Shown here: in pieces, positions 31,994 to 43,547 of the stretch
Layout: each line of letters starts with the position of its first letter
Numbering within the stretch: the stretch's first letter is position 1
Origin: Sacculina carcini
Lineage: Eukaryota > Arthropoda > Thecostraca > Sacculinidae
Direction: 5' to 3'
Length of the DNA stretch: 64,000 nt
Assembly: GCA_916048095.2 (NCBI GenBank)
Contig: OU696593.1
Coordinates: forward strand, 3,158,001 to 3,222,000
Program-made: the position numbers and the translations under genes
Notes under the pieces: generated by a model
What the model saw: the letters and a program-made list of their open reading frames with translations, nothing else
Told to the model about the DNA's origin: nothing
Database searches by the model: none

Positions 31994-32291
31994 CAGGGGT
32001 TCTTAACCGGGGTATGGGAACCCAAAGCGGGGATGGGACTCGATTTCTGGGTACTGGCATACATTATTAATGGCTTATCAATAATGAAATTATCAATGGT
32101 AAAGTTTTACTAGTAATCCGTATGTAAAGTAAAATAAATTCAAGCAATTAAAACACTCGTGGATTTAGAATACATACTGGAAAATAGTAGGATTGGTGAG
32201 AAAATATTCTAACAGTCAAATAAAGGGGGTATGGGACCATATTCGGCAATCCATTGGGGGCATGGGATCATCAAAAAGTTAAGAACTCCTG
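31994..32291. mobile_element. hAT-type MITE (family M1), second copy
   Basis: Ends CAGGGGTTCTTAACC and AGTTAAGAACTCCTG are inverted repeats. Flanks CCCTATAG (31986-31993) and CTGTATAG (32292-32299) agree at 6 of 8 positions. The internal sequence is the inverted counterpart of 7270-7915 without the nested insertion. It ends about 50 bases before the next exon. Confidence 0.85.
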
Positions 32292-32347
32292 CTGTATAGT
32301 ATAGATCGTCGCTCTATAGTATTGTTATGATAGAGTCTATACCACAG

Positions 32348-32506
32348 CAATGAGACACGCCGTAAACATTCGGATGTGTTGGTGTTTGAAGGCGTGTTGT
32401 CGGGGGGTGACAACATTGGTGACGAGTTTCTGCCGGAGAGTTCGTCACAGACCACCACTCTGCTGGAAGTGGCCGCCGGTATTGTTAACGGTCGTGAGCC
32501 GTCGCC

Positions 32507-32508
<2 letters not shown>
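32348..32508 (+). CDS. Host gene exon: acidic region, RETREG/FAM134-like
   Basis: An exon between a CTATACCACAG acceptor (the intron side has little pyrimidine, so the acceptor is uncertain) and a CGCCAG|GTGTGTGT donor. It encodes about 53 residues with the acidic D-E-F-L-P-E stretch and S/T-rich linker found after the membrane domain of RETREG proteins. It ends in phase 1, and the final exon at 35988 begins with the two bases needed, giving a Glu codon across the splice; this fit is strong evidence that the two exons belong together. The join to the upstream exon is not in phase with this acceptor, so an intermediate exon or another acceptor is likely. Confidence 0.6.

Positions 32509-32584
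<76 letters not shown>
32509..32584 (+). repeat. (GT)n microsatellite at a splice donor
   Basis: About 37 uninterrupted GT units starting exactly at the donor of the preceding exon. Cys-Val repeat frames across it are artefacts. Confidence 0.95.
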
Positions 32585-32814
32585 TATCAGTCTGTCTGAG
32601 TAACGTGTCTGTCCGTCTGCTTATCGGTTGTTTAGTCAATTTCTCTGTATTTGTCACTGTCCTTCACTTTTTCTCTTTTTTTCTCTTTCATTTTTTCCTT
32701 CCACTTCATTCTTTTCTTGCATTTTCTGTGCTGAATTGTAACAGAGTTGTTTTATCTGCACGAAATGTGACGGTGTTGTTTTCTGTTGTCGTGATAGCTC
32801 TTGTGACCTCTTGA

Positions 32815-33105
32815 TGTTGTACGCCGCGATAACGCTTCCTGCCGATTCAAACAAATTAGATGATTTTAAACTGTATTTCGTCGTTATCGGGTATTGCAGA
32901 GTTCTGTATTCTGATGTTATTTCTCCTATTCTATGTTATATGATCTATTCTGTTTTGTCTTCTAGTCTCCTAGTGCTCCTAACTCTTGTTCAATTTCATA
33001 GTTTCTATTCTCCTAATTCTGAATCTCTGAACCTCTCCACCTCTGAACCTCGAATGGTAAAATGTATGTGCTTTTATACCGCTTACTTTTATACCGCCAC
33101 ACCTC
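32815..33105 (+). repeat. LTR family L1, left part of a split copy
   Basis: Begins TGTTGTACGCCGCGATAAC like the copy at 3503, and matches through CCTCGAATGGTAAAATG to a TTTATACCGCC region. It is then interrupted by a LINE fragment; the right part is at 34385-34620. Confidence 0.75.
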
Positions 33106-34262
33106 CTCCATGAACATTGCGGCAGTTAGAATGCATATTAAACTCAGATAGTTTGTATAACGTACAATGTTCAGAAATCAACCTGGTTTCAGTTAATCCT
33201 ATCACATTAAAGCAATATTTTTCATTGTCAATTACCTCATCGACGAATTCCAGCATATTTCTCGAAATTGACCTTATATTGAAATTTATTATAGTACAGA
33301 TGCTAAGTTTGGGGGACAAAGTTATGTAACATTACTTTTATACTCAGTTTTTATATCACAGACTGCATCAGTCAAGTAATAACCTGGCGAGGTATCAGCA
33401 TCAGTGAGTTTTTGATAATATAAGACAAGAAAGTTCAACATAGTATTTGACAAGAGTTGATCTACCAAAGTAAGAATATTATCACTTATCGGTGTTCCGT
33501 CCCAATTGGCTCCTCGTCCTGGACAGTGTCGCACCTGTTGCCGTCGGCACGGGCACCCGCTGGTGTTCGAATCGATCCTTGTCCTCAACTTGATACCATC
33601 TTTATTTGACGATTAGCTTGGCACCACGGAAATATGCTATTTTTCCCTCCCTCTTGGCTTGTTGGAGAAGAGGCATCTGTTTTCTTTTCTTCTCACGCGA
33701 AGCCGGACGGAGATCTTCGTTGATAAACATGTTTGTGCCCTTCAGTTTGTGTGCATTTCTCATCACCATGTCTTTGTCGCTCACATTCTGAAATTTGACC
33801 AGCACTGGTCTCGTACCATGTTCCCGTTTTTTCCAACGCGATGAGCAGTGTTTATTTTAGCCGGCGTCACTTGTAATTTGTCATTGAGAATTGTCTGCAC
33901 TTTTGCTTCCACCTCCTCCGATGCTTCATTTCCATCCTCAACAATGTCACCAATCAGTACATTTTGACGGCGAGACTGATCTTCCTCGTAATTCTGTCTC
34001 GCTTCCAGCTGGTTGATTCTGATCTCATATTCAGAAATTTTCTTCATTATTTCTCGTTCTCGCTGATCACTTTCCTTTTTCTCCATCATGTCCTCCATCT
34101 TTGCCTGAGCAAATCCCAGGTTTTTTGTAGTTCATGGATGTGTTGTTTCATTTCATCATATTTAGCGTTTGTATTGGCAGTGAATACCTCCAATACAGCC
34201 TTGAACGTCCCAGTTTGAGTTTCCAGCATAAGCTGTAACTGATTATTTGTAATAGGAGCCAT
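33106..34262 (-). pseudogene. LINE fragment (ORF1 and start of the endonuclease) inside an LTR
   Basis: On the minus strand ORF1 starts at the ATG at 34262 (M-A-P-I-T-N-N-Q-L). It has a coiled-coil region rich in Glu/Lys (E-Y-E-I-R-I-N-Q-L-E), then an RRM-like part (RRQNVLIGDIVED, TAHRVGKNG) and an L1-type C-terminal domain (LKGTNMFINEDL, GKIAYFRGAKLIVK) ending near 33602. Frameshifts occur near 34100 and 33830. The ORF2 endonuclease starts at about 33319 (NIRSISRN, GLTETRL) and is cut off at about 33106. It keeps the 5' end and loses the 3' end, the reverse of normal LINE truncation. Confidence 0.8.
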
Positions 34263-34384
34263 CACAATTCAAATCGCAACCACCGAGTACGCAGACGCAC
34301 AAATCAAACCCAAGGTCACCACAAACTTAACGCATCCATACTCAACCAATACCAAAACACACACGTCCACGCTCGACCAAGACC

Positions 34385-34620
34385 AAAACACAAGTGTGTG
34401 TGTGTGTGTGTATGTGTGTGCAACCTATGCTGTGTTTTCTATTCTAACCTACTCTGGTGACAGTGATGTATGTGTTTATTTGTGTGCACGACCTACACTC
34501 CACATGCTATCCTAACTCATACATTCACACAATGCGCAACACACAATATACAATTCACAAAACAATGAGTACTAAGAGTAAAATTTATGTATAACACCAC
34601 ATGAAATATTAACATTGCTA
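34385..34620 (+). repeat. LTR family L1, right part of a split copy
   Basis: Continues the LTR from the GT-rich section (GTGCAACCTATGCTGTGTT) to the terminus ATTAACATTGCTACA, matching 3990-4323. Confidence 0.75.
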
Positions 34621-34931
34621 CATTAATGTGCCGGTGTGCCTGTGTGCCGGCGATTTGAGCGTGTGTCGGTGCGTCTGTCTGCCGGTGTTATCGGTGCGTC
34701 TGTCTGCCTGTCTTTCTGTCTGTTTGTGAATCTGTCTGTTAGTCTTTGAACGTGTGTCCGTCTGTTAACCTAATTTAATTCCGGTAGTTTTTTCGGACTT
34801 TGCGGCAACCGTGTGTATGTGTGGTATACAATAACACGCGCAATTAATGAAAGGGAATAATAAATTTATTTATTTGTTCTCATTATTGCATTGCTGAATA
34901 ATTTTTTAATGTTACATAATATTGTAATATA
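34621..34931. other. No gene recognised
   Basis: GT/CT-rich, then AT-rich intron sequence. Confidence 0.4.
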
Positions 34932-35845
34932 CGAGGGTTATTCATAACGTTCTAAGGCCCCCTCCATAAAATTGGCCATAGTGAACAAAACGCGATCAAA
35001 CTTCTAGGTCCTGATTGTATATGCGTCATGTAACATTGAGTTGGAATTCGTTAAAATACTCATCATTTACTGGTATAAAGACGACCTTGATTAACACGTT
35101 ATATTCCATTTCAGAAATATGAGCTTCTCAAAGGAAGAAGTGCGAATGATAATCAAATTTTCGGTTCTTCTGGGCAAATCTGCCTCTGACATCCACGCAG
35201 AACTTGCCAAGTTGTTGGTGAAGAATCTGCACCTGGCATTTCCGCTGTTAAACGTTGGGTGGTAAAGTTTCGTGAAGGAGACTCAGAAGTATCGGATGCC
35301 CCCAGAAGTGGACGACCAAGAAAAGCGACCACAGGCGGCAATGTGGCGCTGGTGCAGGAGCTCTTAGCAGAAGATCAGCAGATCTGACAGTTCAGGAGAT
35401 CAGCTTGGAGGCTAGGATATCTGAAGGAATTGTTTGGGGTATCCTCCACAACAAACTACATAAGCGGAAGAAGTGTGCGCGGTGCAGGTCCACACCGGAC
35501 GGCTTCTGTGGTCTAATCAGCTTGACAACGAGGATTGAGAAGTTCTTTGACATCATCCATACTCCCTAAATTTGTCTCCATATGGCTTTCACTTGTTTGC
35601 AACCCTCAAAGAGCCGCTGCGTGGTCAACGATTTCAGGATGAAGATGAGATAAATTCCACCGTTTCCAACCGCCTGAAGACCATCCAACGTGAAGGCTTC
35701 GGAAATGGTGTTCCCAAACTTTCTCAGCGCTGGGAAGCCGTCACATTTAAGAATGGAGAATATATTCAAAGTCACAAATAAAGTTTTTGTAATAAGCCTT
35801 CACATACAAATTTTGTGCAGGGGACTCAGAACTTTTTACCCCTCG
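34932..35845 (+). mobile_element. mariner element, internally deleted
   Basis: Ends CGAGGGTTATTCATAACGTT and, inverted, CGAGGGGTAAAAAGTTCTG form imperfect TIRs of about 28 bases, flanked by the TA target duplication typical of mariner (34930-34931 and 35846-35847). At 914 bases it is shorter than a complete mariner (about 1.3 kb). It lies in the last intron of the RETREG-like gene. Confidence 0.9.
35119..35790 (+). pseudogene. mariner transposase remnant
   Basis: N-terminal part from the ATG at 35119 (M-S-F-S-K-E-E-V-R), then in another frame the second HTH (VKRWVVKFREGDSE, SGRPRKATT). The C-terminal part (SPYGFHLFATLKEPLRGQRF, QRWEAVTFKNGEYI) follows. The block with the first two catalytic Asp residues is missing, and the third catalytic position (S-P-x-D in mariners) reads Gly. 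Frameshifts and stops confirm it is inactive. Confidence 0.88.
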
Positions 35846-35987
35846 TATGCTGGGTCATATCATCCGTTTTGTTCGTGCTAATTTCTATTCTTGCATAATG
35901 GTGAACGCAAGTGGACGGGAGATTTCCTTGTCCATACTAACGGAGTGGTTCCACAATGTTTAATGTAGTGTATGTGTGTGCGTTCAG

Positions 35988-36445
35988 AATTGCTGGATCT
36001 GAGTGCATTCACTTCTGGCCTTGACGCGCCGCCGTCAATTGAATCGACATTGTCGTGGACAGACAGCTCACCGGAGCTATCTGACGGCGAAAACAACAAA
36101 CAGCAGTTGCGTCGGCGACCGTCACAGGGGGCGCTAGTGGTTGACGGAGTGTCGCAGCCTACTACTACCATCAGCGGTGACGGATTGTCTGGCGCCAGCT
36201 CGCTATTGCAGCTGCCACAGCTGGAGTCCGTCTACTCGTCGGTCAGCTGGTCGGCGCAGCTGGTTGCCGGGTTTGTGCGCGAGCGGCTGTACGGTGGCTC
36301 GACCCCTCCACCCCCGTCCCCTCGTCCCGTATCTGGTCATCAACAGTTGGGGCAGGCTTACGACGAGTCCGACTTTGAAATGCTAACGGAAGACGAGCTG
36401 CCGGCTGCCGCTCACTCGCACACCGGCCACGACAATCACAACTAA
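35988..36445 (+). CDS. Host gene last exon with LC3-interacting motif, RETREG/FAM134-like
   Basis: Exon after a GTGTGCGTTCAG acceptor, ending at TAA (36443-36445). It encodes about 152 residues: a Ser/Asp-rich part (SWTDSSPELSDGEN), an SWSAQLVAGFVRERL helix comparable to the T-A-A-V-x-A-A-I-x-D-Q-L helix of FAM134B, a Pro-rich linker, then AYDESDFEMLTEDEL close to the C-terminus. F-E-M-L with acidic flanks is a LIR (LC3/GABARAP-binding) motif, in the same position and context as the D-D-F-E-L-L motif of RETREG proteins. It joins the exon at 32348-32508 in phase 1. Composition is GC-richer than the surrounding elements, as expected of a conserved host exon. Confidence 0.72.
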
Positions 36446-36801
36446 CCAACGGCAGCTTTGGTATATTCCGACAGCATTTTATTTACTTGCGACTGGAAAA
36501 TTGAGTCGTGGATGGGGCTATGAAATTGCGACTTTTCAGCCGTTATAGTGTTTTTGGTGAATTCATGTGTGTGTGTGTCCCATCCTTTCCCTGTTCTATC
36601 CTTTCTCTGTTTGTCGGCTTGAAATCTCAACGTTACTGGATATTTGGAATTTATATGCTGCAGTACAATGTGACGTAGCACGTGGTAGGTGTTTCGATTG
36701 TATTTGTTTGGTTCCAATGCGTCTTCAAGTGTATTCTGTCTACATTTTTACATCTCGATTGTAGCTTGCCAATTTATTCCTATGTATACATATATGTGTG
36801 T

Positions 36802-36845
<44 letters not shown>

Positions 36846-38639
36846 TTATGCACAATCTTAATGTTCTGGAATTCGTGCGATCATGCATCGGCGTTTTTAC
36901 TCATTGCGTAAGTATCGTGAATTTGTCTTTTTTGGTCGTAGAGTTCTTAATTTATTGATTTGTAGCAGTTTAATCGACATTTAATTTTCAACGTGTTATT
37001 CTTACTTCGTTTAGCATCTTGTGTCTTTTTTCAGCTTGTCGCCGCTATACCTTGCACACTTGTACTAGGAAGGATGTAAGGGTTGATGGGACATGATCCT
37101 CTGCTGAAGTTTGCTTGAGGATGTGTGTTTTGGATCGTCCCGATGCAGCTGACATTGGGTGCAATATTTCGTTTGCCTTCACTGACTCATGAGCGTTGTG
37201 TGTATGTGTCAGTTTTGTTGTGATGGTGGTGGTTTGGTTTGACGCGGATTCTAATTGGCAGGAGTTATCATCATTGTAGATTGGTTTCATTGTGAATCTC
37301 ATGACGGTTGTGTGACGTTCGTTCTTGTACAATATCTAGTCGCATGTGTCTATGTGGATTCAACTAATAACACTATGGTGTTGAATAATTGAAGAGTTGG
37401 TCTTGCTCCTATAGGGCTCTATTTTTTGTGGATATGTAATTATGTTTATCCAGTGGAGTAATATAATACAATCATCAAAACTGTACCATGTTTGTGCGTT
37501 TATTTTGTGTTGCATTTATTTTTCGATGAGGCATCAGATGACAACACAGAACGCAGGGGATAAATATACCCTATTCTGTGGGTGACACGTTTGATACATA
37601 TTATTTGTCTTTTATACTAGCATATTATTTGTCTTTTATACTTTTTCATTAAGTATTGAATCTATTGCTGTTCCTCCTCACTACAGTTCCGCAGCTAAGT
37701 GTTGTCCTTACCCTCCCTCTAAAACCGTGCGAGGAGTCCCCTCCTATATTAGACTTATACATTTTTTACAACATATCAATACATGTTAGCGTTTTCTAAG
37801 CCATACATTCACCGGTATAATGATTAACCCTTTCGTCACTCAATTCCATGCTAACACACACACACACAAATTGTAGCATATATTATCACACAGCAACATA
37901 TGATTCATATGGTTGTGGTTTACCTGTTGCCTTTGCTTGTGGTCCACCAAACCTCCCCTTGGACCACTACCAACGCCTCCCTCATATACAGTCACCGACT
38001 GTCACGATTTTTTTAGATATCTACGATGTTCTTAGATAGTAAGGATCCAGCACCCAGCATCTTGTCCAAAAATTATTGTGCAGGACGTTATTCAATCCGA
38101 TGTCATGGACTCACGCTGATTTCTACTGGTCTGCTGCCGTCTTCGATCTGGTTATAGACCGAAAGTTGCCTGTGGTTGATTTTTGAGAGAGTTGCCTTTT
38201 CTATAGGCAACAATCTGCTGAAGAACCTGCTTTTGATAGCGGTGTTGCGGCTTTTTATACTTGATGGAATTACCACACGTCCACATTGCCCAATTCGCAA
38301 AAGGGATGCGGAAGTATCTTGCATTTTCGTGTCTTGTTGATGACACTACTTTTCCCAGATACCCGGGATGGCGCGCATATATTTCTTGTCAATCCTTCAA
38401 CGCTGGTCCGTTTTCTTGCATTCGGGAGCCAGCTTGCCGCGTGAAAGTGCGCTTTGCTAATGGATCGCGTCACTTGGTACTGCTGAGAGCTACTGCTTTC
38501 CGTGTTTTCCATGTTGGCACATTGCCAGCAGTTTGGCTAGATTGTTTAGTGTTGGCCTCAGTTGTTGCTGTATGTGACATATACGACACACACGCACATA
38601 CACACATATATACACACGCCTTTGAGCTGACACATCATC
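36446..38639. other. 3' UTR and intergenic sequence; microsatellite; no further gene recognised
   Basis: The first part is probably the 3' UTR of the RETREG-like gene, including a (TG)n tract at about 36797-36841. Frames near 38103-38512 (minus) and 38261-38776 (plus) overlap each other and show no family signature. Confidence 0.45.
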
Positions 38640-39436
38640 TCCGTGCGAGTCCAGCATTCCACAACGTCACTCTGGCCATCAAATTCTGGTATCTCGCGAG
38701 CCATACTCCACTACGGGTTACAATCTTCAGGGTCTCACTTGCTGGACTTTGCGAACATCAAGCTGGAGTCGAATGAACGCCCAGAGGATTTGTATCAGCG
38801 TCTGATGGCTTTTGTTGAAGATAACTTGCTCCAGCCTGACGGGGAAATCAGTCACCACGGAGTCATCCCGGTCGAGGACGAAGAGCTTTCGCCTTCAATG
38901 GAGAATTTCGTAACGCTCACATGGCTGCAGCTGATCCACTGTCACTGCCAGGTCTAGTCAAGCAAAGATATGGTCCTGAATTACGAAGTAGAACACTGGC
39001 TTCGCTGAAACCTGAAATTAGTCAAGCCATGGATTCTCTACTGTCAGAGATCAGGTCCTCAGAAGATTAAAAAATTATGCGCGCCGCCACAGGCAGCTTG
39101 CAGCTACAAGGTTCAACTCAGCGTGTCATCCGACCAGCAGTTGCGAAGTTCGTCCGACAAAGGGCTCCAAAGCGTTCATGTGCCCTGTGCAAAGCCGCTT
39201 GCCGGCCGGGTAGTGAGACAAATTTTCTCAGTAACTGCCGGTTCCTCCCGGAGGAAGACCGTCGTTTCTTGGCGGGTGTCCCCCTGATTGCTGATGAGGA
39301 CGAGACACAGGTTGGTGAATTCGACACTTTTACTAATGAAAATGTGTGTAATGTCGCAACTTCTACTGTTATAACTCGGCGTGTTCAAACGAATCCTTCC
39401 CCTCATTTGCTTGTTTTTCTCCATCATACTCCTTGA
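38640..39436 (+). pseudogene. LTR retroelement gag-like region
   Basis: Fragments in two frames. 38640-39070 has an [22 protein letters not shown] gag-like segment, L-S-P-S-M-E-N-F-V, then a frame change to [22 protein letters not shown]. From 39077 there is a basic region with a Cys cluster (CALCKAACRPG, then S-N-C-R-F-L), probably the nucleocapsid zinc-binding part. It leads into the protease that follows. Confidence 0.65.
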
Positions 39437-39970
39437 CGTCTCACACTTGACACTGGTGCCGAAGTTAATTTAATTCGTGCTTCCACAGCAATGCACTTGG
39501 GAGCTAAACTAAGTAAATCTTGTCAAACTGCCGTTCAAGGAGACGGTCAATCGCGCCTCAGTGTAGTTGGAGAAGTTCATTTGCGTTTGTGCCGGGGTTC
39601 CCACACCATGATTTTTGACGCTCTCGCTGTGGAGTTTCTTGAAGTAGAGGCTTTGGCAGGGACTCCATTTATGTGTGTAAACGACGTTTCCGTCCGACCA
39701 GCCAATTTATCAGTGTCGCTTGGAAAATATATCATTTTTCGATATTCATCCACAGGGGAATCTTCTCCGTCCATTCCACCAGTGGCGCGACGAACATATT
39801 GCACGGTACGCTCTCCCGGAGAGCCACTAACTGTTTGGCCGGGGGACTTTGTTGAATTTGAGATTCCAAACTTTGCTTCTGATGAGCTGGTGTCCATCGA
39901 GCCTAGCACAAACTTTTCAGGTGCCAAGGCAGTGAATTGTGGCCACTTCCATCAATCACACAGATCGTAG
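39437..39970 (+). pseudogene. Retroelement aspartic protease region
   Basis: The frame opens with L-T-L-D-T-G-A-E-V-N-L-I, the D-T-G-A catalytic loop of retropepsins, followed by a beta-rich domain with a GTPFMCVNDVSVRP segment near the expected second conserved turn. An in-frame TGA just upstream separates it from the gag part. It lies between the gag-like and RT regions, as in Ty3/Gypsy-type pol. Confidence 0.7.
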
Positions 39971-41200
39971 CTGGACGAATTCGGGTACCTAATCACGGCG
40001 ATCTTCCGCTTCATATACGTTCATGTGACCTTGTGTGTACATTGTTATCCGTATCATCTGAGCACAAGGTTGCGTCACCGCGAGACACAGTGCATTCACG
40101 CATTGCTTCAGTCACACGTCGTTCTTTGCCGGTTTCTGTTTTGAGCACGATTAAAGTTGATCCAGATAATGTCCTTCCATCGGAAATTCGCACTCAAGTC
40201 CACCACACACCTTCTGAGTACGGTAAAGTGTTTGACAGTGACCTCCCTGGTTATAACAATGCAGCAGGAAATATCTGTGATTTCGTAAAGATTGGTTTTG
40301 TACAGCTCCCACAGCTAAAGGGTCGTTTACCTCAATATAACCGCTCGCGCCTAACCGATCTTTTAACCAAATTTGACGAATTGGAATCAGCAGGAGTGTT
40401 CGAAAAGCCCGAAGATGTTGGAGTAGATGTTGAATATGTGAACCGCTCATTTCTAGTGCACAAGCCAAGTGGAGGTAGCCGTCTTGTAAGCCACCGCCGT
40501 CTCTTATGTCGGATGTTGACTCGACCTTGCGAATTATTGGAGGTTGGAAGTATATAATATCCACAGATCGTGTTCAGGCGTATTTTCAGATCCCCTTATC
40601 TCAACACTCGATGAAATACTGCGGTGTTTCATCGGGCCGCCATTCAAAGGGACTCGAGTGTATGCTCGATGCGCAATGGGGCTACCAGGCTCAGAGTCAG
40701 CTCTAGAGGAGCTCATGCGCAGAGAATTAGGAGATCTCATTCAGGAAGGCCACGTATTCAAGCTGGCAGACGATCTGTTTTGCGGTGGTAACACACCCGA
40801 GGAGATTTTATCCACATGGCGCTTGGTTTTAGCAGCTCTTGACAAATGTAACTTGCGATTGTCGCCTAGCAAGACAATCAATCATCTGTTCTCGCAGGGC
40901 CTCTATTCTCGGATGGTGTGGTCGGATGGGTGGTCGTTAGGTGTGGTCGGATGGGTCTTTGAGTGAAAGTCCACATCGAATCTCCACACTTGCCTCATGT
41001 AATTCGCCGAAAACTGTGAAGCAAATGCGCAGTTTCTTTGGTGCTTATAAAGTTTTGAGTCGTGTAGTGAACAGCACATCACAATACTTCACTCCACTAG
41101 AGTCTATGTGAGCAGGACGCGAATCTGAGGAAAGTCTTTAATGGTCGAACGAACTCATAGCAGCGTTTCAGGCGGCCCAACAACACCTTCGGTCCAATAA
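39971..41200 (+). pseudogene. Retroelement reverse transcriptase
   Basis: RT segments in order: [37 protein letters not shown], then (frame changed at about 40510) [34 protein letters not shown] and [10 protein letters not shown] with the catalytic D-D pair. A further frameshift occurs near 40600 and stops occur after 40966. At least three breaks, so inactive. The motif text is that of a divergent Ty3/Gypsy-like group. Confidence 0.8.
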
Positions 41201-42113
41201 ATCTATTGTCATTCCAAGACCTTCAGACTACCTTTTGATAGTCACTGACGGATCAAGCAAACAGCATGGCATTGGCGCTACACTATACGTCACTCGTAAC
41301 AAACGTACACTGTTGGCAGGCTTTTTCAGTGCAAAACTTCGCGTACACCAGGTGACATGGCTACCATGCGAAATAGAGGCCCTCGGCATTTCGGCGGCCA
41401 CACGTCACTTCGCACCATTCATAATCCAGTCCAATATGCAATGCACGGTCCTCACCGACAGCAAGCCATGTGTTCAGGCTTATGAGAGGATTAAACGCAG
41501 TGAATTTTCAGCAAGCCCATTCGTGACAACCTTCCTTTCCGCAGTCAGTCAATACCATGTGCGTGTATTACACTTGGCAGGTTCCGTGAATCTTCCGTCC
41601 GATTTTGCGAGCCGCAATGCCCCCACGTGTGACGAACATTCGTGTCAAGTGTTTGCCTTTGTTTCCCGCATGGAAGACGCCACAGTGCGATTCATCCAAG
41701 TTGACGACATCCTCTCGGGCAAATCACGCTTGTCTTCCGCCACACGACAAACGTGGAAGGCAGCACAACAAGAATGTCCTGATCTGCGTCGAACAAAAGC
41801 CAATGTATCGCAAGGAACACGACCAGCACGGAAACATACCAATGTTCGTGACGTCAAACGCTATTTACAGACCTGTTCTCTTGCTATTGATGGTGTACTT
41901 GTGGTGAAACGTCCAGCAACGTTTTCTGTCACACGTGAGTGTATCGTGATACCACGTTATGCGACGCCCGGTCTATTGAGTGCGTTACGCTTGCGTCTTT
42001 CACATCCCACTCAACAACAATTGAAACAAGTACTCACAAGGTATTTTTTCACATTATATTTGGATACTCACCGCAAAACTCTATTCAGGATGCCACACTT
42101 GCGCATCACTTAG
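41201..42113 (+). pseudogene. Retroelement RNase H and integrase N-terminus
   Basis: One long frame (292 codons from 41235). RNase H begins LIVTDGSSKQHGIGATL (first Asp), then CEIEALGISAATRHF (Glu), VLTDSKPC (Asp) and FASRNAP near the end. The integrase zinc finger starts with L-R-L-S-H-P-T-Q-Q-Q-L, and its C-x2-C continues in another frame after 42100. It is the best preserved part of this element. Confidence 0.85.
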
Positions 42114-42560
42114 GAAACTCCCTCTTCCTCTTGTTGAATCCACCACAACGCCACATTCGGTCGGGATTTCGTATACTGCCGATGTGATGCATTTCCACCG
42201 CTGACTCATCTTGGTGGTACGGGAAACAGTGACTTATTTTACACTCACAAGTCTTATCCCTGACGAAAAAGCTATTTCATTGGAGTCGGCACTCTTCACT
42301 TTATGAGTCAAATTGCGCGCTGCTAATAGTTCAGTTAGTCCTATTCGATCCGGCTCCAGGATTTGGGAGTCTGGTGTCGAGTACTCGACTTCAAAGTGTT
42401 GGCATAACACTCGAAGTAGGTTGTGCTAAAAACTGCAACAAGAATCCAGTTGCGGAACACGTCATCGGTGAGCTTCTTGATTAACTCAAACGTCTGAATT
42501 GAGAGGTCCTGGATTATCATCCCAGGAGATGTATTTTTCCCGTTATCAATTCCCTCATTT
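42114..42560 (+). pseudogene. Retroelement integrase core remnant
   Basis: Frame-shifted and stop-interrupted remains of the integrase catalytic domain: C-x2-C then YTADVMHF (first Asp), L-I-L-V-V-R-E-T-V-T-Y-F, L-I-P-D-E-K-A and C-K-N-P-V-A-E-H (region of the catalytic Glu). No LTR was recognised on either side of the element. Confidence 0.6.
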
Positions 42561-42599
42561 CCATTTTCCTCTCGATGATCACAAGCTCATCATGCATCA

Positions 42600-43377
42600 A
42601 CACACCAAACTAGAGATGCGGCCTCAAAAAACCGACGGTTTTTTAAAAAAGAGAGTTTTTTTTGCCAAAAAACCTCGACCAAGAAAAACACGTTTTTTAG
42701 TTTTTTTGAAGAGTCATGCAAGGAATTCAAATTATGGAAATGATATATTTGGGATGTTAAATGAATTATTTTTTATCAACACATGAGTTATTCATGCTAT
42801 TAGTGACCCTATGAGATTGAACTATCATTAAATATGCACAATAAAATTGTTATAATGTGTCTGAAAGCCCTAATATCATTGGTTGCACGGTACTGTGCGG
42901 CACTTCTATGTACAGTACAGTTTTGCATTCACTTATTGAGTTAATCATTGTATGAGAAAGCAGGGTTTGAGAACCGTTTTTTTCTGCTAAAAACTGACAC
43001 TGTTTTAAAAAAACAACAGGTGGCATAATTTTTTTACACATTACCTTTTTCCTACCAGAAATGAACTACGTTGATTATAATAAGCTTCATCATTTCATTC
43101 AGCAGATCAATTTTTCGCAACTATAAAAGTACAAACACTGCAAATATTTACACTGTGGCGAATGGCCACCTGTTAAACACAAGATTAATACACACTTGCA
43201 CAATCTATTACAATCAATCACTAAACAATAGCAATCATAAACACCGCGAGAACAATGATGACAAGGCAGCCTGTGAACAACGATACAGGCAACATGATTG
43301 TCATGGCAAGATGCAAGATGGGTACAAAAGAATAACGCGCGCGTTAAAAGCAAGAGTGAGCCAGCCACAGAGAGTAG
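42600..43377. other. A/T-run-rich sequence, no gene
   Basis: Repeated AAAAAACC and GTTTTTTTTGCCAAAAA motifs near 42625-42715 loosely resemble those at 45545-45630, possibly termini of a non-autonomous element. The frames to 43556 have no signature. Confidence 0.4.
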
Positions 43378-43547
43378 CCCTGTCAAGACTGTCTAGCGAC
43401 TATATAAAACATCGAGTTTATATATCAAATAAGCAATGTATGCAACAATTGGTGTGTGTGTGCGTGTGCGTTTCCGGCGGTTCACTATGTCCAGTTGATG
43501 TATGTGCGTATGTCGCCTGGAGCGTTTGGCTGGTATGCTGGATCAAC

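Noticed and set aside
32350..32814. Long plus-strand frame rich in Val-Cys
   Set aside because: It reads through a (GT)n microsatellite in the wrong frame for the exon; the exon frame is the one with the D-E-F-L-P-E stretch.
38103..38776. Overlapping frames on both strands as possible genes
   Set aside because: No family signature or splice context, and both strands are equally open.
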